Part shown: positions 21,391 through 32,851 of the stretch, one piece after another | Numbering within the stretch: position 1 is the stretch's first letter | Layout of the letters: each line of letters begins with the position of its first letter | Origin: Stereocaulon alpinum | Lineage: Eukaryota; Ascomycota; Lecanoromycetes; Lecanorales; Stereocaulaceae | Assembly (NCBI GenBank): GCA_018257865.1 | Contig: JAEUBA010000054.1 | Span: 62,001-126,000 of the forward strand | Reading direction: 5' to 3' | Length of the DNA stretch: 64,000 nucleotides | Made by a program: the position numbers and the translations under genes | Notes under the pieces: model-generated | The model's input: the letters and a program-made list of their open reading frames with translations, nothing else | The model's database searches: none | Told to the model about the DNA's origin: nothing

Positions 21391-22499
21391 ATGCTTAAGA
21401 CTTGCCAATTGACCATTTTCCACGGTCTAAAGCCCTTCCATATCCGTCAAACCTTCCTCCGAGCCCTTCGAACCCCACCCTACCGTGCAATGGCCACCAA
21501 AAACTTTGGCGACGACGAGCAAAGAGCCGAAGACCCCACAGGCCACGAGCAGCGCTTCGACCAAGAGAAAGCCGTAAAGCGAAACCCGCACCCTGATTTC
21601 AAACAAGTCGAAGCATCACGTCCAGATTGGGAAGAGAAAAATACATGGCACTTCACCAAGACAAAGCAACCGGACTGGAAACTAGGTCAAGGCGCCAATG
21701 ACAGCGGGGAGAGTCTGAAGAAGAAACATATAGAAATAGATCCGTATGAGAAAGGCAGACCATCAGTATTCAACTACAAGCTCTTAATCAGCGGCATAAT
21801 CCCCCGCCCAATAGGCTTCGTATCCACACGCTCAGAAGACGGTATGCTCCCCCCACCCAAACCCACTACCAACACCCTGCCCTCCAATACACTAACCCTC
21901 TCCCCCCCCCTTCCCCAGGAACATCCACAAACCTCGCCCCCTTCTCCTACACCCAAGTAATAAACCACGACCCGCCCCTCTTCACAATCGGTTTTGCAGG
22001 CGGTTTCTCCAACGCAAAAGACACACTGCGCAACCTCGCCTCAACGCGCGAATGCACAATCAACATAATCTCCGAACACTACCTCGAAGCCGCAAACGCA
22101 GCGTCCATAAACGCACCCTACGGCGTCTCCGAATGGCCTCTTTCAGGCCTCACCCCAGCCCCCTGCACAGACGTGAAGTGTTCGAGGGTGAAAGAAGCGA
22201 TTTTCAGTATTGAGGGGAAATTGCATAGTACGCAGGAATTCGAGAGTCGGGCTACGCCGGGGAAAAAGACGGGGGTGCTGGCTATTGTGGAGGGGGTGAG
22301 GTTCTGGGTTAGGGAGGATGCGATCAATGAGGAGAGGAATATTATTGATCCGGGGATTTTGAGGCCGATGAGTAGGTTGGGGGGGATCATGTATGGGAGG
22401 ACGGTTGAGGGGTGTGAGCTTCCGAGGCCGGATTTTGCGGAGAAGGAGAAGGAGGGGGAGACGGAGGGGTTGGTGAAGGGGAAGGGTGATGAGCAGTAG
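21391..22499 (+). CDS. Flavin reductase-like FMN-binding protein
   Basis: Exons 21391-21841 and 21919-22499 (intron 77 nt, pyrimidine-rich 3' end, phase 1) give 343 residues. Seen: after a charged N-terminal region, the split-barrel flavin-reductase core begins with FNYKLLISGIIPRPIGFVST and continues TSTNLAPFSYTQV, then FTIGFAGG, then TRECTINIISEHYLEAAN. The C-terminal part carries GGIMYGR. Such proteins bind FMN and may reduce it with NAD(P)H or be oxidoreductases on small substrates. The first ATG gives a basic, hydroxylated leader (about 33 residues) that could target mitochondria; an in-frame ATG at 21490 would give a cytosolic form. Composition changes from C-rich to G-rich codons within exon 2. 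Confidence 0.85.
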
Positions 22500-23133
22500 A
22501 GGTAGAGTAGGGATGGGGAGGTGTTGGTTGTAGACTTCGAAAGCTTCATTGGGATCTGGTCAGACGACATATGCTTTGGGGAGATTTTATTACTGCAAGA
22601 GTACTAGATGGAGCAGAATTTGTTTGCTAAAGTCCGTAGACTTCGTAAAAGTATTTGGTCAACCTATGTACATATTGTAAGCTATTTGCTGTATCTTCGT
22701 GGGAATTCAGGCAAGGCCCGTTCGCACGAACCCCTTCTTCTGGATTGGCTTTGACTGGATCAGCCTAGATATGTCAGCAGTACATGCAACTTGTGGCAAT
22801 TTTTCCTGCTGGATTGTGATTGTGTAAGGAGCTCGCCTTGCAATTCACCAAATTTCTGCAACTGGCATTAGGTGGGTATTTCCGGAACTCATCTAGGGTC
22901 GGCACCGACAAGCTGTTGAGTAGGTCCCTGTAGACTGCTGTCAATTGTGATGTTAGTGAGAAAGACAATCTCTTCTCCTTTTCATTTTGATGACAGTGAA
23001 ACATCAATAGTGGTCTTCGTGACAGAGCTTTGGGCTGGGCGATGGTGACCTAGGTGCAACATTCAGCGCTCCCGTATTCCTGTGGTGTGGGGGTATATTG
23101 GTGTATCGCACGTAGCTGGAACTGTTAGGCCAT
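22500..23133. other. Intergenic stretch, no gene seen
   Basis: Between the converging flavin-reductase and poly(A) polymerase genes; 3' untranslated regions are expected here. Confidence 0.4.
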
Positions 23134-25258
23134 TCATGTATTCAAGACTTTTTCGTCTGACCGTCGTCGTTTGATACCATTGTTACCGTTCTGGTCTGGA
23201 ATTTCCTGCATGTGATCGATGGCCTTGGTCAGCAATCCCCAGCATCATCGCGAGCACTCCACGTTAGCTAATCATGGGGTTATGAGACTCTCATTGATCC
23301 CCATAAAGTCATCTGTATAAATGACGGACATACCTCCAGTCCGCTGGTATCCATATTCCTCTTCTTGATTGTGGTCTTCTTCTTCGGCCTTGTGGGTCTC
23401 ACTTCCCCAGGTCCAAACACATCGCTGGGTAGATCGTAGCTAGCAAAAGCAACGTCAGCTAGGCCACAAAGGCGTCAAAGAGGGGCGAAGGTTCGGGTAC
23501 TTACTTTCGAGTATGAACGATGAATAATGAGTTCAATTCTCGCTGATAGTTTGTCCAGTTGCGACACATCTCCGTGAACTCTCTAGTCTGGTAGGAAATA
23601 TCAAGTCGCTTTGCATCTAGCACTCGTCAGCGAGCTCACACTTGAAACGACTCGCTCTTACCTTGAGCAATCTCCAGACCAACGTAGTAGGTAGTGGTGT
23701 ATATTATTTGCTTCGATTCGCCATTTGTATGGTGCTCACCGTCGCCATTGGGCATTGTCATCCCCTCCGCATTTCCTTGGGCAGCGGCGACGTGCTTGGG
23801 ATCGTTGACCGCGTCCGTTGTCTCAGTTTTGACATTGATAGCCTGGCACTTCAAATCACCATTCAGAACTGCCTCAATCTCCTCATCGCTCTTGCAATGG
23901 TGCTCCCGATCAAAGCCTTTGTTGAATGGTCGAGCCACCGAAATTGACCCTTGAGTCTCAAGACTAGCAACAAGGAGTCGGACTTTAGATTCAACGAAAC
24001 CAGACCAGACATGCTGCGCATCCTTCGTCCTGCTAGAGGCAACAACACTGAGATAGTACTTGTAGTCGTCGGTGAAAAACGTGTGCTTGGTGAATAGATC
24101 TTTCCATTGCATCTGGCCCGCGAAGATTTTATCGGTAATCTCTCTACCCCTCTGCAATTCCTTAGTGATGATAGCTTTCGTTGACATTGTTATATTGTGT
24201 GTTGCACACATTGAAGGGTAGGCCGGAGTGATTATTGGCATCAGGTGGAACTTGTCTGAAGGATAGATCGTTGGATTCCACACCCTCACACCTAAGGGAC
24301 CCGATTCTATCTGTTTGAGCATGACAGGCTGAGGCCATTTCCAACTGCCAATAAGGACAAAGAATTTCGAGATGATGACCGACCCAGTAGCTTGGGGGTA
24401 GAGTTGGCAAATCCGGGCAACAAGCATTGCCCATGCAACGCCTCCTGGAAACCCCATGACGTTAGCGTAGATTGCTCGGCGCTGAGCCCACAGCTTTATG
24501 CCTCGTAGCGCTGTCCGGAAAGTCTTCTGTTGAGGCACTAGTTCTAGGATCTCGTCTGTCACACGGGTTCCGTTCAATGATCGCAGGTCTCTATCTTCTA
24601 ATCCTCTCAGTATGCTAGTGTCTTTCAGCGTAAGAGTCATTGGCACGGAGGCAAGCTCCAACCGCGCGAATATCAAATCGATGCTGATGCCGGAAAGTTC
24701 GAGCTTAATGATGGGCACATAGGCGTCGGGCACGGGCGTGAGCTCCTGTATGGCATCTGGCGGGGCCATACGCTCGAGTAGGGATGGGACGTGTTCGAAG
24801 AAGTCTTCTCGAGTGACATGTTTCGGTACAATGACAAGTGTGTCGATGTCGGAGCCTACTTAAGGTCAGGAGATAATAGTTCATGTCGTAGAAGGTTGTG
24901 ACTAACCAGGCCCATAGACACCAAGGCGGTAACTTCCAAATGTAAATATCTTACCACCAGCCGTGTCGACCGAGGACTGAGGAAGGTTTCTGAGGGAGCT
25001 GACGTGTTTGACGAATTGCACAACGATCTTCTGTATCAGCTGGAGTGTAGCTTTCCTAAATGTAACAAATCAGCCAGCACAGAGCGGTTGATACATGGTG
25101 CTATCATACCTCTTCTCGGTCTCCTCTACGCTCTCAAAATTGTTCTGCCTCTTCAACTCTGCGATGAGGGCGTCGTTGGAGGCGATCTCACGCTCATTCG
25201 GGAAGCTATGAGATATGGCAGGTGTGACACCCCATTGCTTCGCCGCGGCGACTGCCAT
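23134..25258 (-). CDS. PAP1: Nuclear poly(A) polymerase
   Basis: Six exons on the minus strand: 25258-25110, 25055-24907, 24855-23662, 23616-23505, 23439-23334, 23205-23134, giving 593 residues with consistent phases. It adds poly(A) tails to mRNA 3' ends in the nucleus. Seen: the N-terminal KQWGVTPAIS and EIASNDALIAELKRQNNFES; the nucleotidyltransferase motif FGSYRLGVYGPGSDID with Asp102 and Asp104; third metal ligand Asp159 in GISIDLIFARL; and the central KLWAQRRAIYANVMGFPGGV. The C-terminal RNA-binding part ends in a Lys/Arg-rich tail (RPTRPKKKTTIKKR, IKRRRS), a likely nuclear localisation signal. An upstream in-frame ATG at 25300 would add 14 residues; the chosen start matches the family. 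The last intron (128 nt) is the longest in the gene. Confidence 0.95.
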
Positions 25259-26040
25259 CCTATTTGAAGGGGAGAGCAGTGCTAGGAGAGCGGATGGCAC
25301 GGGGGGCGGGGCAGAAACGGGAAGTGGGAAAAGAGTGGACGAAGATGCGCAGAGTTGCGAGCATAGGGTAAGTTTGTTTTTAGGAAGACGAGTAGCTGGG
25401 GTAGATACGCTGCAACTTCATGGCTGCGGCTGTCGCACAGGATACCACGTCCCTGGTATTTGCTGTTGGTGAAGTATGTGTTAGGATTACCACCTCGTCA
25501 AGATAAACCACATTTGGTGATATAAGATCGGACAGAACGCGCTAAGGCTTGATTCGCACTAGTGAATCCATCAGTGCTTATGAAGGCCTTCCGAGCCCAA
25601 AATAGATACGTACCTCGACTTCTTCTCCTAAGCGAGTAGTGAGTCAATCTGCACAACAACCACTCTCCCAATCGTGATCTGTCGAGGTCGCTAAACCTGG
25701 TCCCGACCAACAATGTCAGACCATGATTCATAGATGCAACGCTAAAAGCTGACCTGGCAATAACCCACAATCCCTACATATATAGCTAAGCAAGTGATAC
25801 GGGATACGTACACAAATCCACAGAATCCTTGCTTGATTACAAATGGACCTGGGTACATACTCAACCAGCGGGCAGGGTTTCTCCATGCACGTCTGCGGAT
25901 TTAAGCTTGGATTCGTCTTGATGAGTCCGTTGATGTCTGGAGATATAAGGGAGGGCGGGGATGGCCACTTTCCTCTTCTTCTTCTTCTTTTTCTGCAATC
26001 ATTATATGCATTTGCACTGTGATCTAAATTAATTCCGGAG
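25259..26040. promoter_or_regulatory. Divergent intergenic region, PAP1 and SDR genes
   Basis: 782 bp between divergent starts. Short ORFs only. A TTC-rich tract (TCTTCTTCTTCTTT) lies at about 25974-25990, roughly 50 bp before the SDR start, typical of fungal pyrimidine-rich core promoters. Confidence 0.35.
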
Positions 26041-27252
26041 ATGAAGAAGTTTGATAATTCCACCAGTGGCTCACAAGTCGTCGAAGCTTTCCAAGCTGTT
26101 GTCAAGGACAAGACCTGTAAGACATTGCATTCCAAGCAGATGTACTCAGGCTGATTGAATGTCAGTCCTCATTACTGGCCCTAGTGATGGCGGCATTGGT
26201 GGAGAGACAGCAACTTGCCTCGCCGCTGGTTCTCCCTCGCTAATTATCCTTGCTGGTCGTTCCTTGCCCAAGATCCAGCCCGTCATTGATCGTATCCATT
26301 CCATCAATCCAGAGGTGAAGACGAAGTTCATCAGCATTGACCTCAGCAACCAGTCTTCTGTACGAGAGGCTGCCTCGATCATCAACGCTAGTGTCGTGAA
26401 GATCGACGTCTTGATCAACAACGCGGCAATCATGGCCTGTCCCTTTGGCAAGACTGTGGATGGGATTGAAAGCCAATTCGGCACCAACCATATCGGACAC
26501 TTCCTCTTGACGAATCTGATCATGCCCAAAATTCTTGCTGCTGGGCATGGCGCAAGGATCGTCAATGTCTCAAGCCTAGCACATCGCATGGTTGACGTTC
26601 GACTAGAAGACTGGAACTTCGAGGTAGCTTCTGCGCTGATAGAGTCACCACAGAAAATTCAAATACTAATACAGCCAAGGACGGTGCTACATACATCCCG
26701 GGAGTGGCATATGGTGCAGCCAAAACGGCCAACATCCTCTTCTCGCTGGCATTGGCGTCTAGGTTGAAAGATGCGCACATCTGCTCGTTCTCGCTGAATC
26801 CTGGCTGTACGTCTTCTAAATCAATACCCAACCTGTGACACACTCACCAAACCTCAATAGCTATCAAGACGAACCTCCAGCGGTACCTGACCGAGGAGAC
26901 GATACGGGAAACGATAAAATCCATCGAGAGGAGAACCGGCCGTAAGTCCTACTGTGACCTAACCAAAAAACACCGCAACCTTCCTATCCGGCCGTCTTTC
27001 AGAGCAAACAATATAAACATCGTCTAACTGATGGGGCTTCCTGCAGGTCCATTTATACATCCCGAAACCAAAACCCTGCAGCAAGGCTGTTCCACCACTC
27101 TAATCGCTGCATTGGATCCTTCGATCCCTTCGGGGTCTTACCTCGAAGATTGTAATGTGGCACAAGCTGAAGCCTATGCAATGGATCAAGAGAGGGCTGA
27201 GCAGCTGTGGGCTTTGAGTGAGAAATTGGTGGGGCAGAAGTTTGACTGGTAG
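26041..27252 (+). CDS. Short-chain dehydrogenase/reductase
   Basis: Five exons: 26041-26116, 26166-26623, 26680-26806, 26861-26941, 27047-27252, giving 315 residues. Seen: cofactor motif KTFLITGPSDGGIGGETA (a GPSxGGIG variant of TGxxxGxG), NNAAIM, catalytic NVSS and YGAAK (Tyr189, Lys193), then LNPGSIKTNL. It is an NAD(P)-dependent oxidoreductase of the retinol-dehydrogenase-like group; the substrate is unknown. The exon 2/3 junction needs the acceptor CCAAG (ending 26679) rather than the CAG five bases before it. Only that choice keeps frame and gives FEDGATYIPG. The rejected CAG lies directly after the branch-like TACTAAT and may be too close to be used. Confidence 0.9.
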
Positions 27253-27694
27253 GCTCAGCACTGGCTGTCTGTGTGATGGTGCGTATTTGCTGTCGCAGCA
27301 TTCTTCAAGTCCGTAGTCATTGTCTGCTCTCATGTTTGACATTTCGAAGCATACAGCTCTGCCTTCAATCGCGCTAGTGGTCATACGTCTCATAAGCAGG
27401 ATCAAATTCTACCTGTGTTTACTTGCATGCGCCTACTGTTCGGTCTTTCCTAGCTTGCTTTGGGCTGACATTCTGCCTGTTTTGGGTTTTTGTTCCAATA
27501 ACAGGACGTCTTCCCACTGAATCGAGACTCTTGAGCAACAAATGATACGTCTAAGAGTCTTTCATTTAGAGCTCCACAAAGCGTCCATCTATTCCGCATC
27601 ACTACATCTCTACCCCCCATACCCCTCTGGCTCCCTAAACTGTACATCTACAACCCCCACACCACCCTCCCTCCCTCCCATCTACCAAAACCCC
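27253..27694. other. Intergenic stretch between convergent genes
   Basis: 442 bp between the stops of the SDR and cysteine-rich protein genes; nothing else seen. Confidence 0.4.
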
Positions 27695-28506
27695 TCACTC
27701 CCACACAATCCCATCTTTCGCCCCACAACACCCCTCCCCAACATACGTCCCATTACAAACACACTCCCTCTCATCCAGCACCTCCCTCTTCCCATTAAGA
27801 CTAGACGCCACACAAGCCATAATATACTTTGCAAGCCCAGTCCCAGGATTATATTGACTCTGGGTAGCCATGCAGCTGCAGCCGGTATGGCAATCAGCTT
27901 GCGCGGTGCAGGTAGAGTTGCAGGTCGTGCACTACGCCAGACATCTCATCAGTATAGTGATACACACACGCCACACACTTCGCGTACAAAAGCAAAGAGT
28001 GAAGGGGAGTGGAAGAGAGGAGAGGAGCACATACATTCCCATCAGCATTAGCCACAGAAATATCACAAACCCCATTATCCTGCACCAGCTTCTGCGTCTC
28101 CGGCAACTCACACGTACACCGATGATAACACTCCTCCATCTGCGGTTGATTGATATAGCCCCTACTGGCGCCCAAGCAGCTGATGACGCCGAAATTGGGA
28201 AGACAGCGGCAGACGCCTTCATGTGGGTCGGGGCAGAAGGTGGCGAAGGTGTCGGATGGGCTGTAGATCATGGGGGAGAAGAGGTTTGGGGCGGCGGCTG
28301 TGATGGAGGTGCGGGGGCAGGTTAGGATCTGTATGGGTGGCGTTAGAGGGTGGTTGATAATGGAGGGGAAGGAGGAGGTGTACCCATTGGTGGGCGGAAT
28401 GGTGGACGTCTGGTACGGGGTTGGTGAGGGAGAGGTGTGGGAGGAGGATGAAGAGGATGGTGGTGAGGTGGTGCACGGGAGAGGTAGGGGGGTGTGAGGA
28501 CGGCAT
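27695..28506 (-). CDS. Small secreted cysteine-rich protein (unknown family)
   Basis: Exons on the minus strand 28506-28384, 28328-28035 and 27931-27695 (introns 55 and 103 nt, all phase 0) give 217 residues. Seen: an N-terminal signal-like sequence with the hydrophobic core LTTILFILLPHLSL and a plausible cleavage region near residue 30. There are 20 cysteines in the remaining about 185 residues, nine in exon 2 (for example FCPDPHEGVCRCLPN, ECYHRCTC) and eleven in exon 3 (CTTCNSTCTAQADCHTGCSC, ECVCNGTYVGEGCCG). The spacing resembles disulfide-knitted extracellular modules but I cannot name a family. The even cysteine count and reading continuity across three exons support the model. A role as apoplastic effector, adhesin or wall protein is inference. 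Confidence 0.7.
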
Positions 28507-29561
28507 GGTGGAGGTGAGGGTGTGGTGGATATGGTAAGTGTAGGGTTGAATGGAATTTCCGCTTTTTTGGCACTGATCCGGGTGTTTATATAATCCAAGT
28601 GACTATGTGTGTAAATATAGAAGGGACAACGTATGTGCAGACTTTATTCAGTATAACCGCAGCACAGCACAGCACAGTACATCTGTGACTTGTTCATCAG
28701 CCAATGCCAATAGCCACTGCATACGCCAAAAGAGATAGCGAGCATTACTATACCCCACCAAAACATGCGGCTCCAGTAAATGATCTCCAGATGTCTGAGA
28801 ATCTTCCAAGATTGTCCACTAAGCACCCCGAGGCTATCAGCTGGGAGCCTTGGAGCATACATACAACACGGTACGGGCCGTTGATCTTCATGCGCAGCGA
28901 GTGTTTGGGGATATTTGCGTGCGAGTAAATCTACGCGCAGCCTCCGCAATTAGCGAGCTAGCGTATTTGAAAGTGACATGCCAAAAAAGTATGTGATTGT
29001 CAAAGATGCATTTGGTTAGAAACCTTCCGAAGAGAAACTTGTTGCAATGCTTAAAGCGAGTCGTTGTGTACAATCGTTGCTGGATGTACACATGCTGTTT
29101 CACCCGGTTTAACGACATCGCCAGGGGCATAGTCAAAATTCAGAGACTGTTTTCGGAACATGCTTGCTTCCCACATTCATTGACAAGTAAGCGTTGAAGG
29201 AGATGGACAAAGTCCTTGCCAAATTATTGGTATCGACAGGCGCTACAAAGGTATGACCAGTATGGATATTCAATTTTACCTTGTGTAATGGCATCTGTGG
29301 CATGGATGAGTTCATCGTCGCTGATGCTGCTCGCGAAGAGCACTGTGCAATATCCAAGAACGTATTTAGTGTTCTGGTGGGAAGATGTCGCCAGTAGCAA
29401 TCTCCTTGCCGTCGATATCGACGCTTGGTCTTACAACTGTGGAGCTGTCACAAATGTAGACTTTCAAAAAGCCGCTCAAAGGCGTGTCTCTAGGGATGCT
29501 GGCGTCTGTGAGGTACGGCTCGATACCTTTCTTCTGATGACTGCTAATACCCCTGTGCTCA
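28507..29561. other. Intergenic stretch with a short pentamer repeat
   Basis: No gene is recognised. A (GCACA)3-type repeat lies at about 28660-28678. Confidence 0.35.
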
Positions 29562-30934
29562 TTATACGCTACCTGGAACCAGGGTGTAATTTTCCATGGT
29601 GTCCACATGCAGTTCCCGAATTCGATGGAGACCTTCCCAAACCGTCCACCAATCGTCCGTCCATCGTCCGGGGCTTTCTAGGCGAAGGTACTTCAGTGTA
29701 CTTGCATGCCTGCCATTGAAATCGACTAGGTCGTTCGCCTCAATAAGACTTCCTGGAACGTAACAATTTTGAGGAAAGTCCAACGGCAATTGCCGATGGA
29801 ATGTTGGAGGTTGAGACCGACCCATTTACAAGCAGGCAAGAGAACGTCTAGAACCTCAAGCAGGGGTGACGATGCTAAAAGCTCATGGGGCCGTCCTTCG
29901 CGCGAGGTCTTTTTTCATTGTGTTGTTTCGTCTTCACATCGCCTTAACGTAGCTTCACAGTGATCCGCGATTCCGATTTGGCCCTCAATTACAGAGATTC
30001 TTATGCTCAGTTTTCGGAGACTCGAAAGGCTTCCCCTCGCCTTAGCAAAAACATCATCATCCGCTTCCAGAAGGCGCCAGTTGAGGATGCCCGCTCCATA
30101 CCCCGTAGGAGAGAATACATCTGTAGAACATCTCGCGTTCGATTATGACCATTACTGGTTGAAGGATAGGCAGAACTAGGCCTCAATGCTTCTTTGACAG
30201 GACATCTACGCAGCCGCGTCCTGGGACCTGTTAAGAAACAAACCTTTTTCGATTTGACAAAGCGTTGCATTGCGTACGCAATTTCCGCAGAGTGAGAGTG
30301 AAGCTAATGTTCATAATTGAGAGCACAGAACCCATAATATTTAGGAAGTCCATGTCCAGTCCGCGCTCGTAGTTCTGATGACGAGGCGTAGCTCTCGGAC
30401 TCGCAATATCCCTTGCGAAGGTACGCCGTTCTCGTTCACTGTCGCAATGACACAGACCATGCGTTTGTAGCCCCGGAATCTGAGCCTTGGAGTCAGGGTT
30501 AAGCACTGTTCCTTCCCACTTTACATACGATCGCATTCTTGTACTCGATCCGCGTTATAAACGAAGGATGTCACATTCTTTGCGACGACGGGATGCTCTG
30601 CAATGGCACGTAGCCGGTTGAAGCTATCCTCCGTGAAGATGAGGTGAACGTCAGGAACGAGATATTGAAGACCAGCTGAGGCCGCAGCTCTAGAGAGGAG
30701 CCACAGGGTAGCGACTTTGGTGGGCTTGAGATGAGCACATGTCGCGTGCAAGATCTCTGGAGGCAGCTTATCGATAGAACTAAGAGAGCGACGCTCCACG
30801 ACGATCAGTGTATTGTCCTTCCGCTTTTGTTGGGCGAAGCGCGATTCACTCAAGGCACGGGTTGTCTCGAGCCTTAAATAATGACAAGGGCGAATGGGTT
30901 CGTGCCGTAACAAAGGCAGCCACAATGGATGCAT
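29562..30934 (-). pseudogene. Broken F-box protein gene
   Basis: On the minus strand, 30934-30521 carries an F-box (SSIDKLPPEILHATCAHLKP, then ATLWLLSRAAASAGLQYLVP) followed by the FTEDSFNRLRAIAEHPVVAK motif common next to fungal F-boxes. Homologous sequence continues in another frame from about 30536 (RSYVKWEGTV), stops near 30231, and resumes around 30110-30000 (YGAGILNWRLLEADDDVFAK) and again at about 29740-29580 (ASTLKYLRLESPGRW, then ELHVDTMENYTL). The order of blocks matches a fungal F-box protein, but at least one frameshift and several stops interrupt it. I looked for introns that would repair the frame and found none convincing. Confidence 0.65.
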
Positions 30935-31427
30935 GAGCTAATCTCGGATTGAACGGACGAATGTTCTCAGGAGTCAAGGATACGCGAGTGGGATGAGCAG
31001 AGCGGGACACGACCTCCTGTAACAAGGCTGGCATTACGAAGTTTTCGGATGGGAGTAACTTAACCCGCGCTGTCCAATTATACGAAGTTCGCGCACAGCC
31101 GAGACGGAAGGGACGACGGACCCGCTTATTGGAGGCCACTGCTGTTTCAAGACGCTGTCAGCATTCAGCTTTGCCACTCTCCGACGTTAGCTTCATCACC
31201 ATGTTGTTTTAAGTCAAGAGGTAGTCTCTCACATCAAGAAATTCTGTTAATTTAGATCCTCTCTCTCTCTCCCCCTGAACTAACAACTGTTGAGTTTACG
31301 CCAAGGCCGTTGCTTCGTCTTTAATTAGAAATCCGCCAAGGAATCGGGCCTCTAACAATATTGCCGCGCAGAGTCCTTGCGGCCACCTTCCTCCTCCTCC
31401 TACGCATCTTCGCAACAACCCACTACG
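30935..31427. other. Intergenic region upstream of the GT25 gene
   Basis: Contains a CT-rich tract at about 31259-31276 and pyrimidine-rich sequence just before the start codon; an ORF at 30846-31139 (minus) has no family resemblance. Confidence 0.35.
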
Positions 31428-32851
31428 ATGTCCGCTCATTTCAAAGAAACACTGGCAAACATGCCGCAGCGCTTACAGTCTTTACAATCCGTACAAGTCG
31501 GTCCCTATTTCCGCAACATTCACCTTCCACAATTGCCACAGTATTCTCAGCTCCCAACGACCGATCTTCAGGGCAAGGCTAGCAAACTACATTCAAGGAA
31601 TCCCAAGGTTGTCATCGTCTTTCTCGTCCTGGTCTTTCTGTTCTTCTGGAAGAACATCATCTATGATATTGGCACCCATTTCGTGGGCGAGTACAAGCCA
31701 GCAGTCGAGTTGGTCGTTGACGATAAAAATCCGATAAGAAACAGCACTCTTGGAGTGAGTCTCGTGTTCATATTGCCCGCCTACTCGTGGCTGATCAACG
31801 GATAGTTCCAAGATATATTCGTCCTCTCGTTGCCCGAACGAACCGATCGAAGAAAGCCCCTCTTGGCTGGCGCCCAGGCAACGGACCTCAACGTGACCGT
31901 CATCGACGCTATACGAGACCGGCAAATTCCTGTGGCCGATTACCCCGAGGTGCGCGCATGCATCTTTTGGCTGAGATGTACTACATTTGCTGATTGCTTA
32001 CAGTGGTGGGGAACGAATAATTGGGTGCCAAAGGAAGGAGAGCTGGGCTGCCTGATGTCTCATCTAAGAACGTGGAAAAAGTGAGCCCAGAATGTAAGCA
32101 CCTGGGGATGAGCAAATGTGCTAATAAGTACAACAGGATCATAAACGAAAACATTACCTCAGCCTTGATCTTAGAGAGCGACGTCGACTGGGATATGCGG
32201 ATTAAAGACAGCATGGTCGGATTGGGGGAAGGTGTTAAAGCTATCGCTGACTGGCCGTTCGACCCACCAAGCCACCCTCGTGACTTCTCAAAAGAAGTCT
32301 CTCCATATGGAGATAGATGGGATCTGGTGTGGTTAGGACATTGCGGCTCCTATGCCAACGGCAATGGACGTATCTACGCTTTCAACGACACCTCTGCTCC
32401 AGACGAGGAACACGCTTGGTCCTTTGGCGGCGGTCCTGCTGAGGGCCATCGCCCACCAGGGACGCGTATAGTCTACCAATTCCACAAAAGCGTCTGCACA
32501 ACCGGTTACGCTATAAGCAATCAGGGAGCCCGCAAGTTTGAGAAGCTGTTCAGGCAAGCCAACTCGCCGATTGATCTGAAAATGTGGGACCACTGCGTGA
32601 ACGACCCTGAATTGGCTTGCCTCGGTGTATGGCCTCAAATCATCAGTATGGCGGAATCGAAGACCAACATCAAACATACAGAAGGCGGACAAGCTTTCGG
32701 ACATGAGGTCACGGAGGAAAGAATCGTAGCCGGGAACGGCATACAGATATCTGCCCGAGTCAACGCCAATGCTGGAACAGCCGGAGATCCTTCAAAATGG
32801 AAAAAGGAGTTTGAGAATGATGGGAAGAAAGTGGAGAAAAAGGAAAGCTAG
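31428..32851 (+). CDS. Glycosyltransferase family 25 protein, type II membrane
   Basis: Exons 31428-31754, 31806-31949, 32004-32080 and 32137-32851 (introns 51, 54 and 56 nt) give 420 residues. Seen: a short cytosolic N-terminus, one transmembrane anchor at about 61-80 (VVIVFLVLVFLFFW), then the GT25 start FQDIFVLSLPERTDRR, GELGCLMSHLRTWKK, and a DxD-like nucleotide-sugar motif in LILESDVDWD (Asp198, Asp200). Later GYAISNQGARKFEKLF and DLKMWDHC follow the family pattern. GT25 enzymes transfer galactose or related sugars from UDP-sugars; in fungi they are Golgi/ER proteins of mostly unknown acceptor. The start is set by the first ATG, as the longer open frame lacks one upstream. Confidence 0.9.

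Noticed and set aside
23642..23954. Plus-strand ORFs opposite poly(A) polymerase
   Set aside because: Antisense shadows of a clearly conserved exon.
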